Of a stretch of 64,000 nt of DNA, positions 10,844-22,430 are shown piece by piece. The notes beneath the pieces are model-generated. The model did not search any database. It was not told the origin of the DNA and saw only the letters and a list, made by a program, of their open reading frames with translations. The translations under genes were made by a program, and so were the position numbers. Source of the DNA: Akebia trifoliata (Eukaryota; Streptophyta; Magnoliopsida; Ranunculales; Lardizabalaceae); contig JADQWC010000458.1 in the NCBI GenBank assembly GCA_017979445.1, positions 124,001 through 188,000 of the forward strand, read 5' to 3'. How positions within the stretch are numbered: position 1 is the stretch's first letter; each line of letters begins with the position of its first letter.

Positions 10844-11290
10844 GGGACCTCCATCACTGATAATGGCAAGGGGTGTACCAAATCTAGCAAATGCCATCTT
10901 TTTGGGGAATCTAATAACTACTTTATGGTCATTAGACTTCATTGTTGTGGTTTTTATGCATTTGGATATATAATCTACTGCTACAAGAATGTACTGAAAT
11001 CCATGTAAGATGGGAAAAGGGACCATAAAGTCAATACCCCAAACATCGAAGAGCTTGATGATTAGAATTGGTTGTTCGGACATTTCATTCATTTTAGCAA
11101 TTTTTTCAAGATATAGACATCTATCACAAGATTTGCAGTACATATATGCATCTTGAAACTGGCTAGTAAAAACCACATTATAATACATTGACAACAATCC
11201 TTTTCCCACTGAAATGTCTTCCACATGTATGGTTGTGGTAGAATTCCAATAAACTTTTCTGATCCCCATTTGGGACACACTATCAAATTA
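10844..11290 (-). pseudogene. Integrase fragment of the minus Athila copy
   Basis: The frame 11278-10844 encodes part of the zinc-binding region (CKSCDRC) and then the catalytic core as far as GIDFMVPF and ISDGG, the contexts of the first two catalytic aspartates. It stops before the third acidic residue, because the sequence switches to an LTR at 10843. The frame runs on by chance for nine codons into that LTR. The full protein would insert element cDNA into chromosomes; this piece cannot. Matching part of the other copy: about 62700-63090. Confidence 0.8.
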
Positions 11291-11419
11291 TCTAATCAGG
11301 ATAATACTTGAACAAGTATGAATCGTCCCAAAAGTACAACTTGGATTTGGCAAAAAACCTAATCCTTTCTTGTTTGTTCTAGGAGACAGGTGTCTCTCTT
11401 TCCACTAGGTAGTTGACAA

Positions 11420-12850
11420 TGTCAACATACCAAGGGGTGTCTGAGTTGGAAATAGACATGATTTGCTCATCAGGGAATTCTTAGCAATAGGCAATGGTCC
11501 TTATTAGGACTCAACGACTAGTCTGGACATGTGGTCTGCAACCACATTCCAAGTTCCTTTCTTATCTTGGATTTCGATATCAAACTCTTGTAATAGTAGG
11601 ATCTAATATATCAAATAGGCTTTAGCACTCTTTTTGGAAAAAATGTATTTAAGTGCAACATTGTTAGTGAAAATCACAACTTTTGATCCAATTAAATAGG
11701 AACATAATCTTTCCAATGCGAAACAACTCTTTTTCTATTGTAGAATCGTTGAATTTGACATCATTTAGAGTCTTACTTGCATACTGAATTACATAAGAGG
11801 TGGTTGGTCAACTCATTAGCTTGATACAACACCTACGACATAGTTAAAGGCATCACACATTACTTCAAAGGGAGGATTCCAATTTGGTAGTTAAATGATG
11901 GGTGCTAAGGTTAACTCAAACTTGAGCTTTTCTAAAGTTGTGGAATAGGTTGTGTTGAACTCAAAGGAACTATCCTTGGCCAATAACTCACATAAAAGTT
12001 TTGAAAATTTTCCAAAATCTTTTATGAATCTTTTATAGAAGACAAGATGGCTTAGAAGTGATTGAACTTCTTTCACTGTCTTTGGTGGTGGTAAATTGGC
12101 ATTCCAATTGATTTTTGCCTTATCTACCTCAATGCATCTTTTAGAAATGATGTGTCCTAAGACAATTTCAGAGGTTACCATAAAATGACACTTTTCCTAA
12201 TTGAGAACCAGATTCTTTTGTTTACACTTGGTTAGAACCAACTTGAGATGGTGTAAACATTCATCCAAGTTTGATCAAACATTAAAAAATCATCCATGAA
12301 GACTTCTAGGAAAGTTTTTACCATATTGGAGAAAATTATCAACATGCACCATTGGAATGTAAGGGGTGCATTGTACAGCCCAAAGAGCATTCAATGATAT
12401 GCAAATGTCCCAAATGAACATGTAAATATTGTCTTTTTATGATCCTTAAAGGCAATAAGGATTTTGTTGTATCTCAAATATCCATCTAGAAAATAATAAT
12501 ATGAAAGTCCAACCAAACGTTTGATGATTTGATTAATAAATGGGAGTGGGAAATGATTTTTTTGAGTCATTGAGTTCAACTTCCTATAATATATGAAAAA
12601 TCGTCAACTTATTTGATATGAGTAGGGATCAATTCGTTGTCTTGGTTTGTTTCAATTATAACACTAAACTTCTTTGGAACAACTTGAACTGGACTAATCG
12701 ACTTGCTATCAGAGATGGAGCGTATAGTACCATCATCTAGTAATTTTAGAACCTCATTTCGAATTAACATTTATTAAGATAGGATTTAGTCTTCTCTATG
12801 GTTCTCTTGATGGTTTGGAATTATCTTTGAGGTGGATCTAATACATAACC
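11420..12850 (-). pseudogene. Reverse transcriptase-RNase H remnant of the minus Athila copy
   Basis: Minus-strand frames at 12579-12391 (NHFPLPFINQ, YYFLDGYLRYN, FTCSFGTFAY) and 12181-11891 (VTSEIVLGHIISK, SHLVFYKRFIKDFGKFSK) match the RT palm, thumb and connection of the copy at 61224-62195. The polymerase box FMDDF is readable at about 12300-12286. RNase H follows to about 11420, more decayed. Stops and frameshifts break the frame throughout, so no enzyme can be made. Confidence 0.8.
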
Positions 12851-13108
12851 ACAAAGGGGTTGATGTCCTTGATGTCTATTATGGTCCAATTGTTAGCTTC
12901 ATGATTTTCTTATAATTCATCAAGTAATTATTTTTCTTGAGATTTTTCAAGGTTGGGTGAAATAATGACGAGAAGGTCTTAGCATCTCCCAAGAATGCAT
13001 ACTTCAATGATCAGGAAGTTGCTACAACTCAAGTTGAAGAGGTTCAGTATTAGATGGGACAAACATATGAGTAGGTACAGGGAGACTCTTGACTTTTTGT
13101 TGTCATTT

Positions 13109-13870
13109 TTAAGAATCTAACGTAGAAGTGGAAGCTAAAAAGGCATTCACTTCCCTAATATATTCGTCAATGTTGAAATTGAAGTCAAATTGGCTCCAAT
13201 AGTCTTCCAAATGATCAGGGTAACATGATTCCTTGTATACTTTACTCACTATGGTATCGACCATATTAACATCCTCCAAATCATCCATACCAATGGTTAA
13301 AAACTTATTGTGAAAAACATTTAACTTCACCTTCATATCACCAAAGGCCAATATCATTACATTGTTTCTACATCAAATAACTATAACTACGTTAGAAGTT
13401 CCTAAAAATAGGTGTCATAGAATCACTGGGATATGACTAGTTGGGATTATGATAGGTTCTGTGTCTAAGTCAATAAAATTTGTTGGGAAGAAAAAGTTTT
13501 TTACCTTGATTATGATATCTTCCACTATTCCCTTGGGAACCTTGACTGACCTATTTGCTAAACTCAATGTACTGTCCATAGGTTTGAGTTCCTCAAAACC
13601 AATTATTTGTATACAGAATAAGGTAGAAGATTCATACTTGCTCCGAGATCTGGCAAGCATTTCTCAACCACAATATCTCCTATATTGATTGAAATTGTCG
13701 GGTACCCTAGATCCTTGAACTTTGGAGCTATTGTATGATGGATCAAACCAGAGGCTTATACAGCCATTATAGCTTTTCTTATAATAGGAGTATTTTGCTT
13801 GATCGTGGTTAAGTCCTTGAGAAATTTTGCATAGGAAGGTATTTTGCCTTATTGCATCCAAGAAGGGAAT
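13109..13870 (-). pseudogene. Aspartic protease region remnant of the minus Athila copy
   Basis: Frames 13861-13664, 13660-13415 and 13357-13109 match 60060-60790 of the plus copy, for example LSLANRSVKVPKGIVEDII and MKVKLNVFHN. The catalytic Asp context lies near 13670, where the frame is broken. In the intact family the enzyme cuts the gag-pol polyprotein. Confidence 0.75.
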
Positions 13871-13949
13871 TTTAATTTGAACATTCTTAAAAATCTCAAG
13901 GATTCCTTTATATTAATTTACTTTCTTAGTATCTCGTAAATTGTGTGAA

Positions 13950-15666
13950 AAGGAGACCTTAGGAATGATTGAAATAGTCGATGGATAGCTGGAAGATTTT
14001 TTTGAAGAATAATTTTCTCCTTCACTTTCTTTTGAATCTTACTTATCTTTCGAAAACTTTATTTTGGATTTGAAGTGGTTTGATTTGCTTCATCATCTCT
14101 GTTTGAAAATTTCTCAAGATCTTTGATTTTATTGTCTATTAGATCTTTGAAAAGTGAATTACTTAGATCTAATCTTGAATAACACCTTAGTGATTTCCTA
14201 CCTCATATTTATCTTTTGGGGTATTTTGGATTGTGGTTATCTCTTGGGATTTGAAACTATCTGGCTTGGAAATTATGCCTTATTTCTTTTTTCCTAAGGG
14301 TAGAGCTTGCTATCCTAATTGGACATCCATTTTGACTATTACTTGCGCATTGACCTGATTGATTTGGGACTGATTTTGGTTGGTCTACAGTTGCTATTGA
14401 ATGAGTTGCTGTTATTGTTGTTATTTCATCAACACATCCATTATGGATTCTAGAGAAGAAATAGTTTGGGCAATAAGGGGAGAATAATTGTTCATTGAAT
14501 CTGGGACAATGGCTCTTTGATAAGAAGATCGTGGAGAAGAATACACTATTCAATAACCAAAGCTTGGTTCGTGGTTAGATTAGGTTGTTTAGAATAGCTC
14601 ATTTAGAAAGCTGGGGTACCTCCCTGTTGGATAGGTTCATTCTATTTATATGAGAAGCTGGGATGAAACTTATTGTTAAGATGACATATCTGATTGAATG
14701 AATTTAGAGTGGGTTTCCTGTAAGTGCTACAAATGTTGATTGAATTGGCTTATTTGGCCTTAATCATGCTAGGATAAAATTCAATTTGATGGTCATGAGT
14801 ACCACAAAGAGGACATTCATTACTTTGCTCAATCGTGATTCCCATTATTGGGTTAGACTCATGGTAATTCTTATTGATTGCTGTCATGGTGAAATCATCA
14901 ATTTTCTTTCTTAGATTATTAACACCACTTACTAGGCTGGTCATGACATTTTGAGATTAGGGTCTGTCTTAATCACATACATTCCTAGTTTTCTTATCTC
15001 TAGTTTCCTTCTCTCGAACTCTTCTGAATTGTTGTTCCAATTCTGAACACTTTCAAGTAACTTGACTAAAAAGTCATAAGCTTGATTTAGAGTCTGCTTC
15101 ATGAATTTTCCCTAGTGCATATACTCTAACAAAATGTGCTAAGCAATGGGTTAGCCGCAATAAAAGAAGTTGATGATTTGGGCTTTGTCAATCCCATGAT
15201 GAAGACAGTTGACAAGTAGATTAGTAAATCTTTCCCAAGTTTGGGAGAATTCTTAATCAGATTATTCCCTAAAGTTTTTAATGGCATTCTTGACCTGTTC
15301 AGTTTTTACATCTGGGAAAAACTTTGCCATGAATTTGTTTGATAATATATCCCATGTGGTGATAGAATTTGGAACTATTGAGTTCAACCACGTAGCTGCG
15401 TGATTTTCTAGGGAGAACAAGAATAATCGTAACTTGACATTCTCATCGTCCAAATTTAGGTAGTGAGAAGTCTAACAAATAGTCAAAAATTTATTGTGAA
15501 GATTGTATGGTTGCTCGTTTTTGAACCTGTGAAATTTAGAGAGCATATTTATTGTGGCTGCCTTAATTTCAAATTGCGCTGTAGTTGTTTCAGGTAACAC
15601 AATACACGAAGGTAGAGTAGCAGTTATAGGTGCAAATAACTCATTTAGAGTCCTTTGATCGGCCAT
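13950..15666 (-). pseudogene. gag remnant of the minus Athila copy
   Basis: It starts at an ATG at 15666-15664 with RTLNELFAP, as in the plus copy. Frames 15666-15472, 15453-15262 and 14944-14750 follow the capsid-like domain (ENHAATWLNSI, FMAKFFPDVKTEQVKNAI) and the zinc knuckle. The knuckle reads CPLCGTHDHQIEFY: the last cysteine of CX2CX4HX4C has become tyrosine, one transition away. A Gln-rich stretch follows. The product would be the structural shell protein. Stops and shifts rule out function. Confidence 0.8.
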
Positions 15667-16859
15667 GATTAGTTTTTGAGGGTTAAGAGGGGAAATGTGT
15701 TTCCTTTTGATCCTATGAAATGGATAACATCTAGTGATTCTTGGATCAAACGGTTAAATTGGTTGTTTTAAGGATCTTATCGAAGCATACACTTCTAATA
15801 TAAAGAAATGAAAAAATAACAAACGAATTCACAAAGTAACCCTAATAAGATTCTAAATAACTAGACAAGTCTTAATTGTTTCAAAGAATAACGTAAGCCT
15901 CCAACCCAACTATCTGAAACCAAGACTGTTCAATCGAATCCCTAAGGAAACGGTGGTACACAATGCTTAATTTAGTACGGACACTCTTAATTCACCTTCT
16001 TTCCTTGAATAGATATAGTCTATTTCATTCGTATCAACAGGACAATATCATTCTTAGGCATTGATTTTGATCAAGAAGTTTAATTAGTGAAAATTTGAGT
16101 TATCTTTGCCTATTGAGTTCATGGGCTCTAAAATCCAAGTTTAGTAAATTTTAAGATTAGTTTAGGTCAATTAAGTGAATTAATTTATCCTAATGAGCAA
16201 GATACCAGGGATGAAATCCAATTCTTATCTTTTCAGTGCCATCCCAAATTGGGATGCCTTTATTACTAATGTGTTATCTGATAATATACAATTTATTCAC
16301 ACAAAATCAGCACAAGAAGCCACTTGCAATAGTTTCGTATGGAAGACGAATTTTACCTTCCGTTTCAGAAGGGCGATGAATCAAATTTAGTTGACTCGAG
16401 CCATCGACACCAAATTCAATGTACGAACTCAAGGAACCGAGATAGGTACGTCCCACTATAGTACTCCCCTAAAATTATTACAATCTAGGCTTTCTTAGAT
16501 GAAATCTAATTACAAAAATTTTCTTCAAAATAAAACTTGTCCAAATTTCTATTTTGGCCATTTTGATGTAGTTGAGATTTTTCGGAATCATCTTTGTTAA
16601 CCTCCAATTATCTATAGTATAATTGGAACGTTTTCAAATGTTATTTACATAGATGCACGATTATTGATTGGACATCGAAATGAGATTTCCTAGAAAAATC
16701 TCACCACCGGCAAAAAGGCAAAATAAAATATTAGTCATGCGCACAAAATTTTACTTTCGAGTTTGTTTTAAATTTTTTTTCTATTTTTGAAAAATTTTGT
16801 GCTTACAAAAATTGATATTCTTTAGTTTAAATTTACATTAAAATTGAAACCAAAATGTT
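15667..16859 (-). mobile_element. 5' leader of the minus Athila copy
   Basis: Non-coding sequence between PBS and gag, about 1.19 kb once the solo LTR is removed, against 1.27 kb in the plus copy. A small hairpin lies at 16007-16025, about 340-360 bases upstream of gag, and is also present at the matching spot in the plus copy (57970-57988). Confidence 0.65.
16007..16025 (-). other. Leader hairpin with three-base loop
   Basis: On the minus strand AAATAGAC, loop TAT, ATCTATTC: a 6-bp core stem with frayed ends. Followed on the plus side by GATCAAGAAG, as at 31805-31823 and, inverted, 57970-57988. Confidence 0.5.
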
Positions 16860-19800
16860 TGTGGCGCCCCGCCAAACGCTAACACAAATCCCAAGGCCAA
16901 ATCCCAAGGTACTAGGTGGCACCTCGAAATTTCGGCATGGTCTCCTCTATTTATGTTAGCATTTCACGGAACTCAAACCTGATAAACCAATTTATAACAA
17001 AACCTGTATATAAAAATGTAGATACAGGAAAATAACAGCGGAAGACTAATTACATCTAACATGTAAGTAGATCAGAGTGCGGAAGATTTAATCATATACA
17101 GGCTTACCAAAACACTCTCACTCTAACATAGGCCTAAACTCTCAATCCAAAAACTACATACATCCTGGCGGAAATTGACAACACTAAGGGATGTAGCCCT
17201 AGTGCTCACCAGGCAATAAAATCTGATCATCGATCTGATCGACCAGATACTCTTCAATTACTGACTCTATGCCTGCCTCGGTAGCTGCAAGTGCTGAAAC
17301 TAAAAAAATAGGAAGGAAAGGGTGAGTAACAATGGTTACCCAGTAAGTCCACAGCCAATTCCTACTAATAACCCTTCCTAAGCATGATCGAATAAAGCAT
17401 ACTGAACATTTTAATACATGCAAGGTCTTACAAGATAAAATACGATCAACTGGTACATATAGCCAGGGATGAGCAACTAAACAGTTTAAAAATTACACAT
17501 AACATCGATCATCCATACTCATTATACATTTTCCATTTTATGCAAATAATGTTGACAACATTAAAATAATAGACATGCTTCTCAGTTTGTAATTCGAAAT
17601 ATAACAACAGATACATAATACAAATGGTAGAGTATTGGAATTAAAGAGTTGGGATTCACGACTGGATCGCTCCCAGTCGGGACATGATATTCCCCAATAA
17701 CATCGTAGTTCCTAATTTTGTGGCTGGTCGTGTCTACCACGCTTGCGGAACCATTTGACTTGACCGTAAGCAATGGGTCTCTTTTCGATGTGTCAGAATG
17801 TTCGACTACTACTAGATTGTTAGTGATCACTGACTAATCATCTTCGTCTATGCCTATCAGGCGTGCATGTGATTCCCAAATGACACTCCACTCGTATACG
17901 ACCACCTTTACAATACACGTTCACTGGTAAAAATAAGAAAGGAATGGACCCGGATTCCAGTTGTGACTCCACACTCATACGCGTTCCATACCACGTATGA
18001 GTTTGGTGGTCCCTACCGTACATCCCAGGATAGTGTACCCTTCCGGATGATGTAACACACTATCCCTTCAGGCATTCACAAACCCTTTAACAGCTCACAA
18101 AGTAGCTACGTACATATATGATTTTTCATTTAAAACAAAAGAGAAATTAACAGAACAGGGTTGAGAACGGATATCCAGTTCCTACCATGCAACCGTGGCC
18201 AATCGGCCTAAAATAAATAATAGTACTCAGCGCAAGCGCTAACATAATCGGAAATAAACATGCAACCCTTTCATTAATAACCTGGATATCCTTTCACCAA
18301 CCTACACACAACATACAATGTAAAATACAGACATCACCCCTCGGGTGTGATTCTGACATTTTACCGTTCATTCCCTTTTCCCATTCTCTCAACATTCTCA
18401 TTTTTCATCCTTTCAAATCAACCATTCATTTTCAATCTTCCAAAGTCATTCTTTTGGTCTTTCCATTGAAAACCACCGAAGTTTATTCAAAAACAAGGTC
18501 CCAGCGATGCTCGGGACCAAAGCTGTTAAAAATAGAGAAAGCTGGTGAAAATTTGGCTAAGTGTCAGAAACTCAATTTTTCAAAGTTCTCGAAATTAAAA
18601 ACGGGTTTTTCGAAATGAAAGTCTCGATCATGAGATTCGACACCATATAGTTTTTGAAATCTAATTCAAAGTTACGCGAAAGTTATTACACTTTGAAAAC
18701 TTGTCGAAAACGTCGAAAAATACGTTTTGTTCTTAAAACCAAAATTTGGATTTTGATCCTTTGAGATTTGGATCTTAAAACCATTCCCATTGTTCCGAAA
18801 TGGGAGGTAAAACCTTAATTTCATTAAAGAACTTAAAGTAAATGGAAAGTAAAAATTAAAGAGGACATTTACTTAAATGTTTTTAATGAAATGAAGGGTG
18901 AGAAATAGTGTATAAGGTGTGAGGATGTCAGACCAAGAGTCTGAGTCTGTTTCTGACTCATAACAGTGCTGTCGGCAGCAGAACCTTGTTCTGTCGGTGG
19001 AACCGATGGGTCCTGCCGACAGAAGAAAATTTTCGGTGGCAGAAGCTTCATTCTGTAGGTGGAACCGACAGAATGCCTTTGGCAGGTGCCGGTGGCACCG
19101 ACCCTTCCCGCTGACAGCCTGAACCTCACTCGCGATTTTTGGGTTTTTCGATCCCTTCTTTGGATCTTTGTTCCATTCTTCAAATCCCTCAATCCACCCA
19201 CGAATTCAACATTTAAAATATAGATTAAACACATCAAATCCTTATTTCTAGCATGAATTTCAATTCAAATAAAGATTTCTATGATTTAAAACAAGCAACA
19301 CATTTTTAACAAAATCCCTAAATGCAAATTTCAGAAATCTAAAGCTACCAATAAGAATTGGAAGTCCCTTACTTGGTTGTGAACACCAAGGGTACAAGCT
19401 AGCACTACAACTCAAGGTTGGATGGCTCAAGAGTCGAGGTTGGGCTGACTTGGATGCGAAACGAGCGAGGGTTTGCAAGGTATCCGACAATGACGTTTTC
19501 CTTTTCCTCTAAAATGAAGTATAGACCTAGCTCCTAACTTGATGAAGCCCTCGGACGAAAGATGTGGAGGTTTACTCGAACTACCCGGCTGGTTTTGATG
19601 GAGGATGGAGAAAACGAACAAGAATGAACAACCAAAGGTGGTGAAGTTGTAGCCCTCGTCGTGGCCAACAACTTTGCCTTCTTCGTCGAGGTTCAACTCG
19701 GCTTTGTTCACGCACAAACTTGACGGAAATGGGTCGAAACCCTAGGGTGGAGAAGTGGCTGTCGTTTGGGGTTTCTTAGAGAAGAAGAGGAAAGAATGAA

Positions 19801-20246
19801 ATAAAAGAAATCAGATTCCTTTTTATAATAAAGCTGAGGGGCATACTTGTAATTTCCCCCTTATTTCTAGTTTCGATCGTAACTTAACTATTCGGACTCG
19901 GAAAACGACAAACGAATATACCATTTCGAATAATTTTTCGATTCGGATCTAATGGTGTCATCAAATCTTTTCGATTCTCGCTCTAACAAAATTCCACTGT
20001 TTTGGGTCCCACTTAACACGAAATTCAGGGATTCTATAACTTCTCTATCCGAATTCGAATTCGGACTTGCTTACAGGCTAATGTATAAATTTTGATCCTT
20101 TTGAATCTAATGGTGAAGTTGATTTTCCTCGAAATTAATCATAACAAGATCCGAGTATTTTACTCTAAGTCACTCCTTCAATATTTTCTTCCAAATCTCA
20201 CCATTTAATTTTCTCGAGATATGAGTTGAAAATCCGGGGTGTTACA
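16860..20246 (-). repeat. Solo LTR of a chromovirus-like (Tekay/Del type) element with intact target duplication
   Basis: On the minus strand it runs from TGTAACACCCC (20246) to GGCGGGGCGCCACA (16860), 3387 bp. It is flanked on both sides by ATGTT (16855-16859 and 20247-20251), an exact 5-bp target duplication, so this is a solo LTR left by LTR-LTR recombination. It matches the LTRs of the complete element at 39542-49199 over most of its length, with a divergent segment around 18480-20050. Short frames inside (for example 18869-19237, 19427-19717) lie within the LTR and are not taken as genes. Confidence 0.9.
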
Positions 20247-20251
20247 ATGTT

Positions 20252-20269
20252 TTCCCAGCAGCAGCACCA
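20252..20269 (-). other. Degenerate Athila primer binding site
   Basis: Minus strand TGGTGCTGCTGCTGGGAA. It matches the PBS of the plus Athila copy at 14 of 18 positions, and all four differences are transitions. The ancestral form resembles the complement of the tRNA-Asp 3' end. The solo LTR lies one target duplication away. Confidence 0.65.
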
Positions 20270-21422
20270 ATTTGTTCGTCATACAATTGATGCTTTCTTT
20301 AAGTGATGGAGCAAATACAAAATTTTCTTCCTTGGGTTGGCAAATAAGGTTCGAAATACAGGAAAATATGTAGTAATCTATTTTTTATCAAATTTCAAAC
20401 TAAATAATCAAGTGACTTAAAACCGATTTTTGTTAGAATTCTAACTTAAGATTTTAAATTACAAAAGTAGAGAAATGTAATAGTAATTGAAATAGAGGGG
20501 TCAATTCCACCTTGAACAAGTTATCTAAACTTTAAGCAATTAATTCAACTCCTTTTTGTCTCGATCCATATAGCAAGTAATTGGTCATGAAGCAGTATGT
20601 ATTTCTTTGAAGTATGAATTATTGATTCTTAAGCTATGATCCCATTTTTGGTTAAGGAATTGAATCTTAATAACTAATTATCTTCATTAAGTATAATCTA
20701 TTTTGATCTTTAATTGAAGTATAGATTATCTCATTTAGAAGTATAATTAGTAAGAAGATAAAATTAGTAAAAGATAAATCAATAACGAAGAATGAAGATT
20801 TTGGAGGAACTGAAGTAAAAAGCCTTAAATAAATATCATATTGCTCTTGTCTTCATCAACCTCTCTATAGAGGGATTAGTTACACATCACTGAAAAATCA
20901 AAAGAAATTAAAAGATAAAAGAAAGTGATTAAAGAAAATGGGAGAGTTGATCTTGATCTTGAATCCGACGTATACACCAACTCCTTCCTTCGATTACAGA
21001 AAATAAATAAAGAAAATAATTGTAAAAGAAATTTTACCGTCACCTTTTATATGATATCTAAATCTTCCCCACACTCTTATTTATAATAGAAGAGAGCTAA
21101 TAACTTCATCCCAAAAATTCAACAATTACAACTTAATTTCAACAATTTTACCTTATCAAAATCAATAACTTTAACTCCTTTGTCAATAATTTCACCTTGT
21201 CAAAGTCAACAATTCTAACTTCAACAATCATTTTTGAAAGCTTTCGTGAGTTACCATGCCATAATATTGGCTTTTACCGTTTTGCGATAAATTTTCAATG
21301 TAAGTTCTGACAAAGTTTGGATCATTGATATAAAATACTTTTGATGAGAATTTGATCATAGTTTGCAACTATCATTGAAATGTTGGAGATTGTGGTCAAC
21401 TTCAGAGTACTTGCTTTCATCA
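20270..21422 (-). repeat. Probable 5' LTR of the minus Athila copy
   Basis: Inferred from position next to the PBS, length (about 1.15 kb against 1207 bp for the plus copy), a TGATGA start on the minus strand at 21422, and a TATA box (21085-21078) about 340 bases in; the plus copy has its TATA box 357 bases in. The left end is either 20273 or 20288. I could not see direct sequence similarity to the plus-copy LTR. Confidence 0.35.
21078..21085 (-). promoter_or_regulatory. Candidate TATA box in the probable Athila 5' LTR
   Basis: Minus-strand TATAAATA, followed by AGAGTGTGGGG. Confidence 0.35.
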
Positions 21423-22108
21423 CGCCACGATATGTGCTTCACGCATCACATTGAACTTGACTTTCAGATTGTTTTGAGGTCAATTTTTTTGTAAAAATAC
21501 ATGTGTTCAGGATTACCATTTTATTCTTTTTTCCATATTTAGTATAAAAATGATGTTGAGTTTGTATATTTGAAAATACATTTTTATTCGTTAAAATCCA
21601 AAGAACAAGGTTGCAAGGTTTGATTTTACATACTTTTTTGGCATTTATTACTTGTGATCTTTTATTGGTATATTTTTATGTTTATTTTCACATGGTTGCC
21701 TTTTACGACCATGATTCTTCGAGTTATATCCTTGTGGACATGTACTTTCTTACTTCTACTATGCATATTGCTCTGATAGTCATATTTATTACTTGCATAC
21801 TTTTTCTTTCTCTGTACGATTATTAGTATACTTGTTTGTTGATATTGGATTGATTATGTCATTTGTCAAATATTAACAAAAAGGGAGATAATAGTTTCCA
21901 TCCTTGTGTATTGTCTCAATTCAGGTTTTTATAGGTAAAACATTCAGGGGGAGCAGTATCTGAGTTGTAGTATAGTAGTTAGAATATTAAATTTTTATAT
22001 TTAAACACTTTTGTAAGATCCTATTGGGTGTATGCTTTTTGTTGGGAATGTTTTTCAATCTATTTGGCCTAGATTACACTTTGTCTAATAATTGACAAAA
22101 GGGGAGAT
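21423..22108 (+). mobile_element. 3' end of a Ty1/copia-type element
   Basis: It contains TTCAGGGGGAGCAGTATC at about 21945, then TTGACAAAAGGGGAGATTG at about 22092. This spacing of a GGGGGAGC box and an AAAGGGGAGATTG box is familiar from the region between pol and 3' LTR of plant copia elements. A second PPT-like AACAAAAAGGGAGATAATAG lies at about 21876. No copia polymerase is readable. The frame at 21611-21826 is AT-driven and not convincing. Confidence 0.45.
22097..22108 (+). other. Candidate copia polypurine tract
   Basis: AAAAGGGGAGAT directly before TGTTAGTTCC, a typical LTR start. Confidence 0.45.
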
Positions 22109-22430
22109 TGTTAGTTCCATCTTTTTTCCATCCTAAGACTTAGTTGTTTGTCAGACCAATTTTCCTTTAAAGACGCATGAAGAACTCGAGAGAGTTGTTA
22201 AACCTCAAGAACCTTAACAAAACATTCTAAATATGTGCGTGCAAAACCTAAAAGTTAATGAGACCACCTAAACCATTACCCAACACCTTGATGTTTCTTT
22301 AGGTTAACTAATATTGTAAAATGAACTCCCAAGCAAAAGTCCTAAAAAGTATATTTTTTTAACCAGGAAAATAAAACTTCTACAAAATGCATGAATTTTT
22401 TGTAACAAAATTGATGGCATTTAAATCTAA
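22109..22430 (+). repeat. Start of a possible copia LTR, end not found
   Basis: It begins TGTTAGTTCCATC after the PPT. I cannot find the matching ...ACA end or a second copy in the window, so the extent is a guess. Confidence 0.3.

Larger units (their letters stand above)
10844..21422 (-). mobile_element. Decayed Athila-lineage LTR retrotransposon, 3' end lost, split by a solo LTR
   Basis: On the minus strand the order is: probable 5' LTR (to about 20270), PBS (20269-20252), solo LTR insertion (16860-20246), leader (16859-15667), gag, protease, RT, RNase H and integrase, ending abruptly at 10844 inside the integrase core. Gene order and peptide matches follow the better-preserved Athila copy at 55790-64000, and leader lengths agree (about 1.2 kb). 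All frames are broken. The integrase C-terminus, PPT and 3' LTR are absent; the divergent LTR-like sequence begins at the break. Confidence 0.85.
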
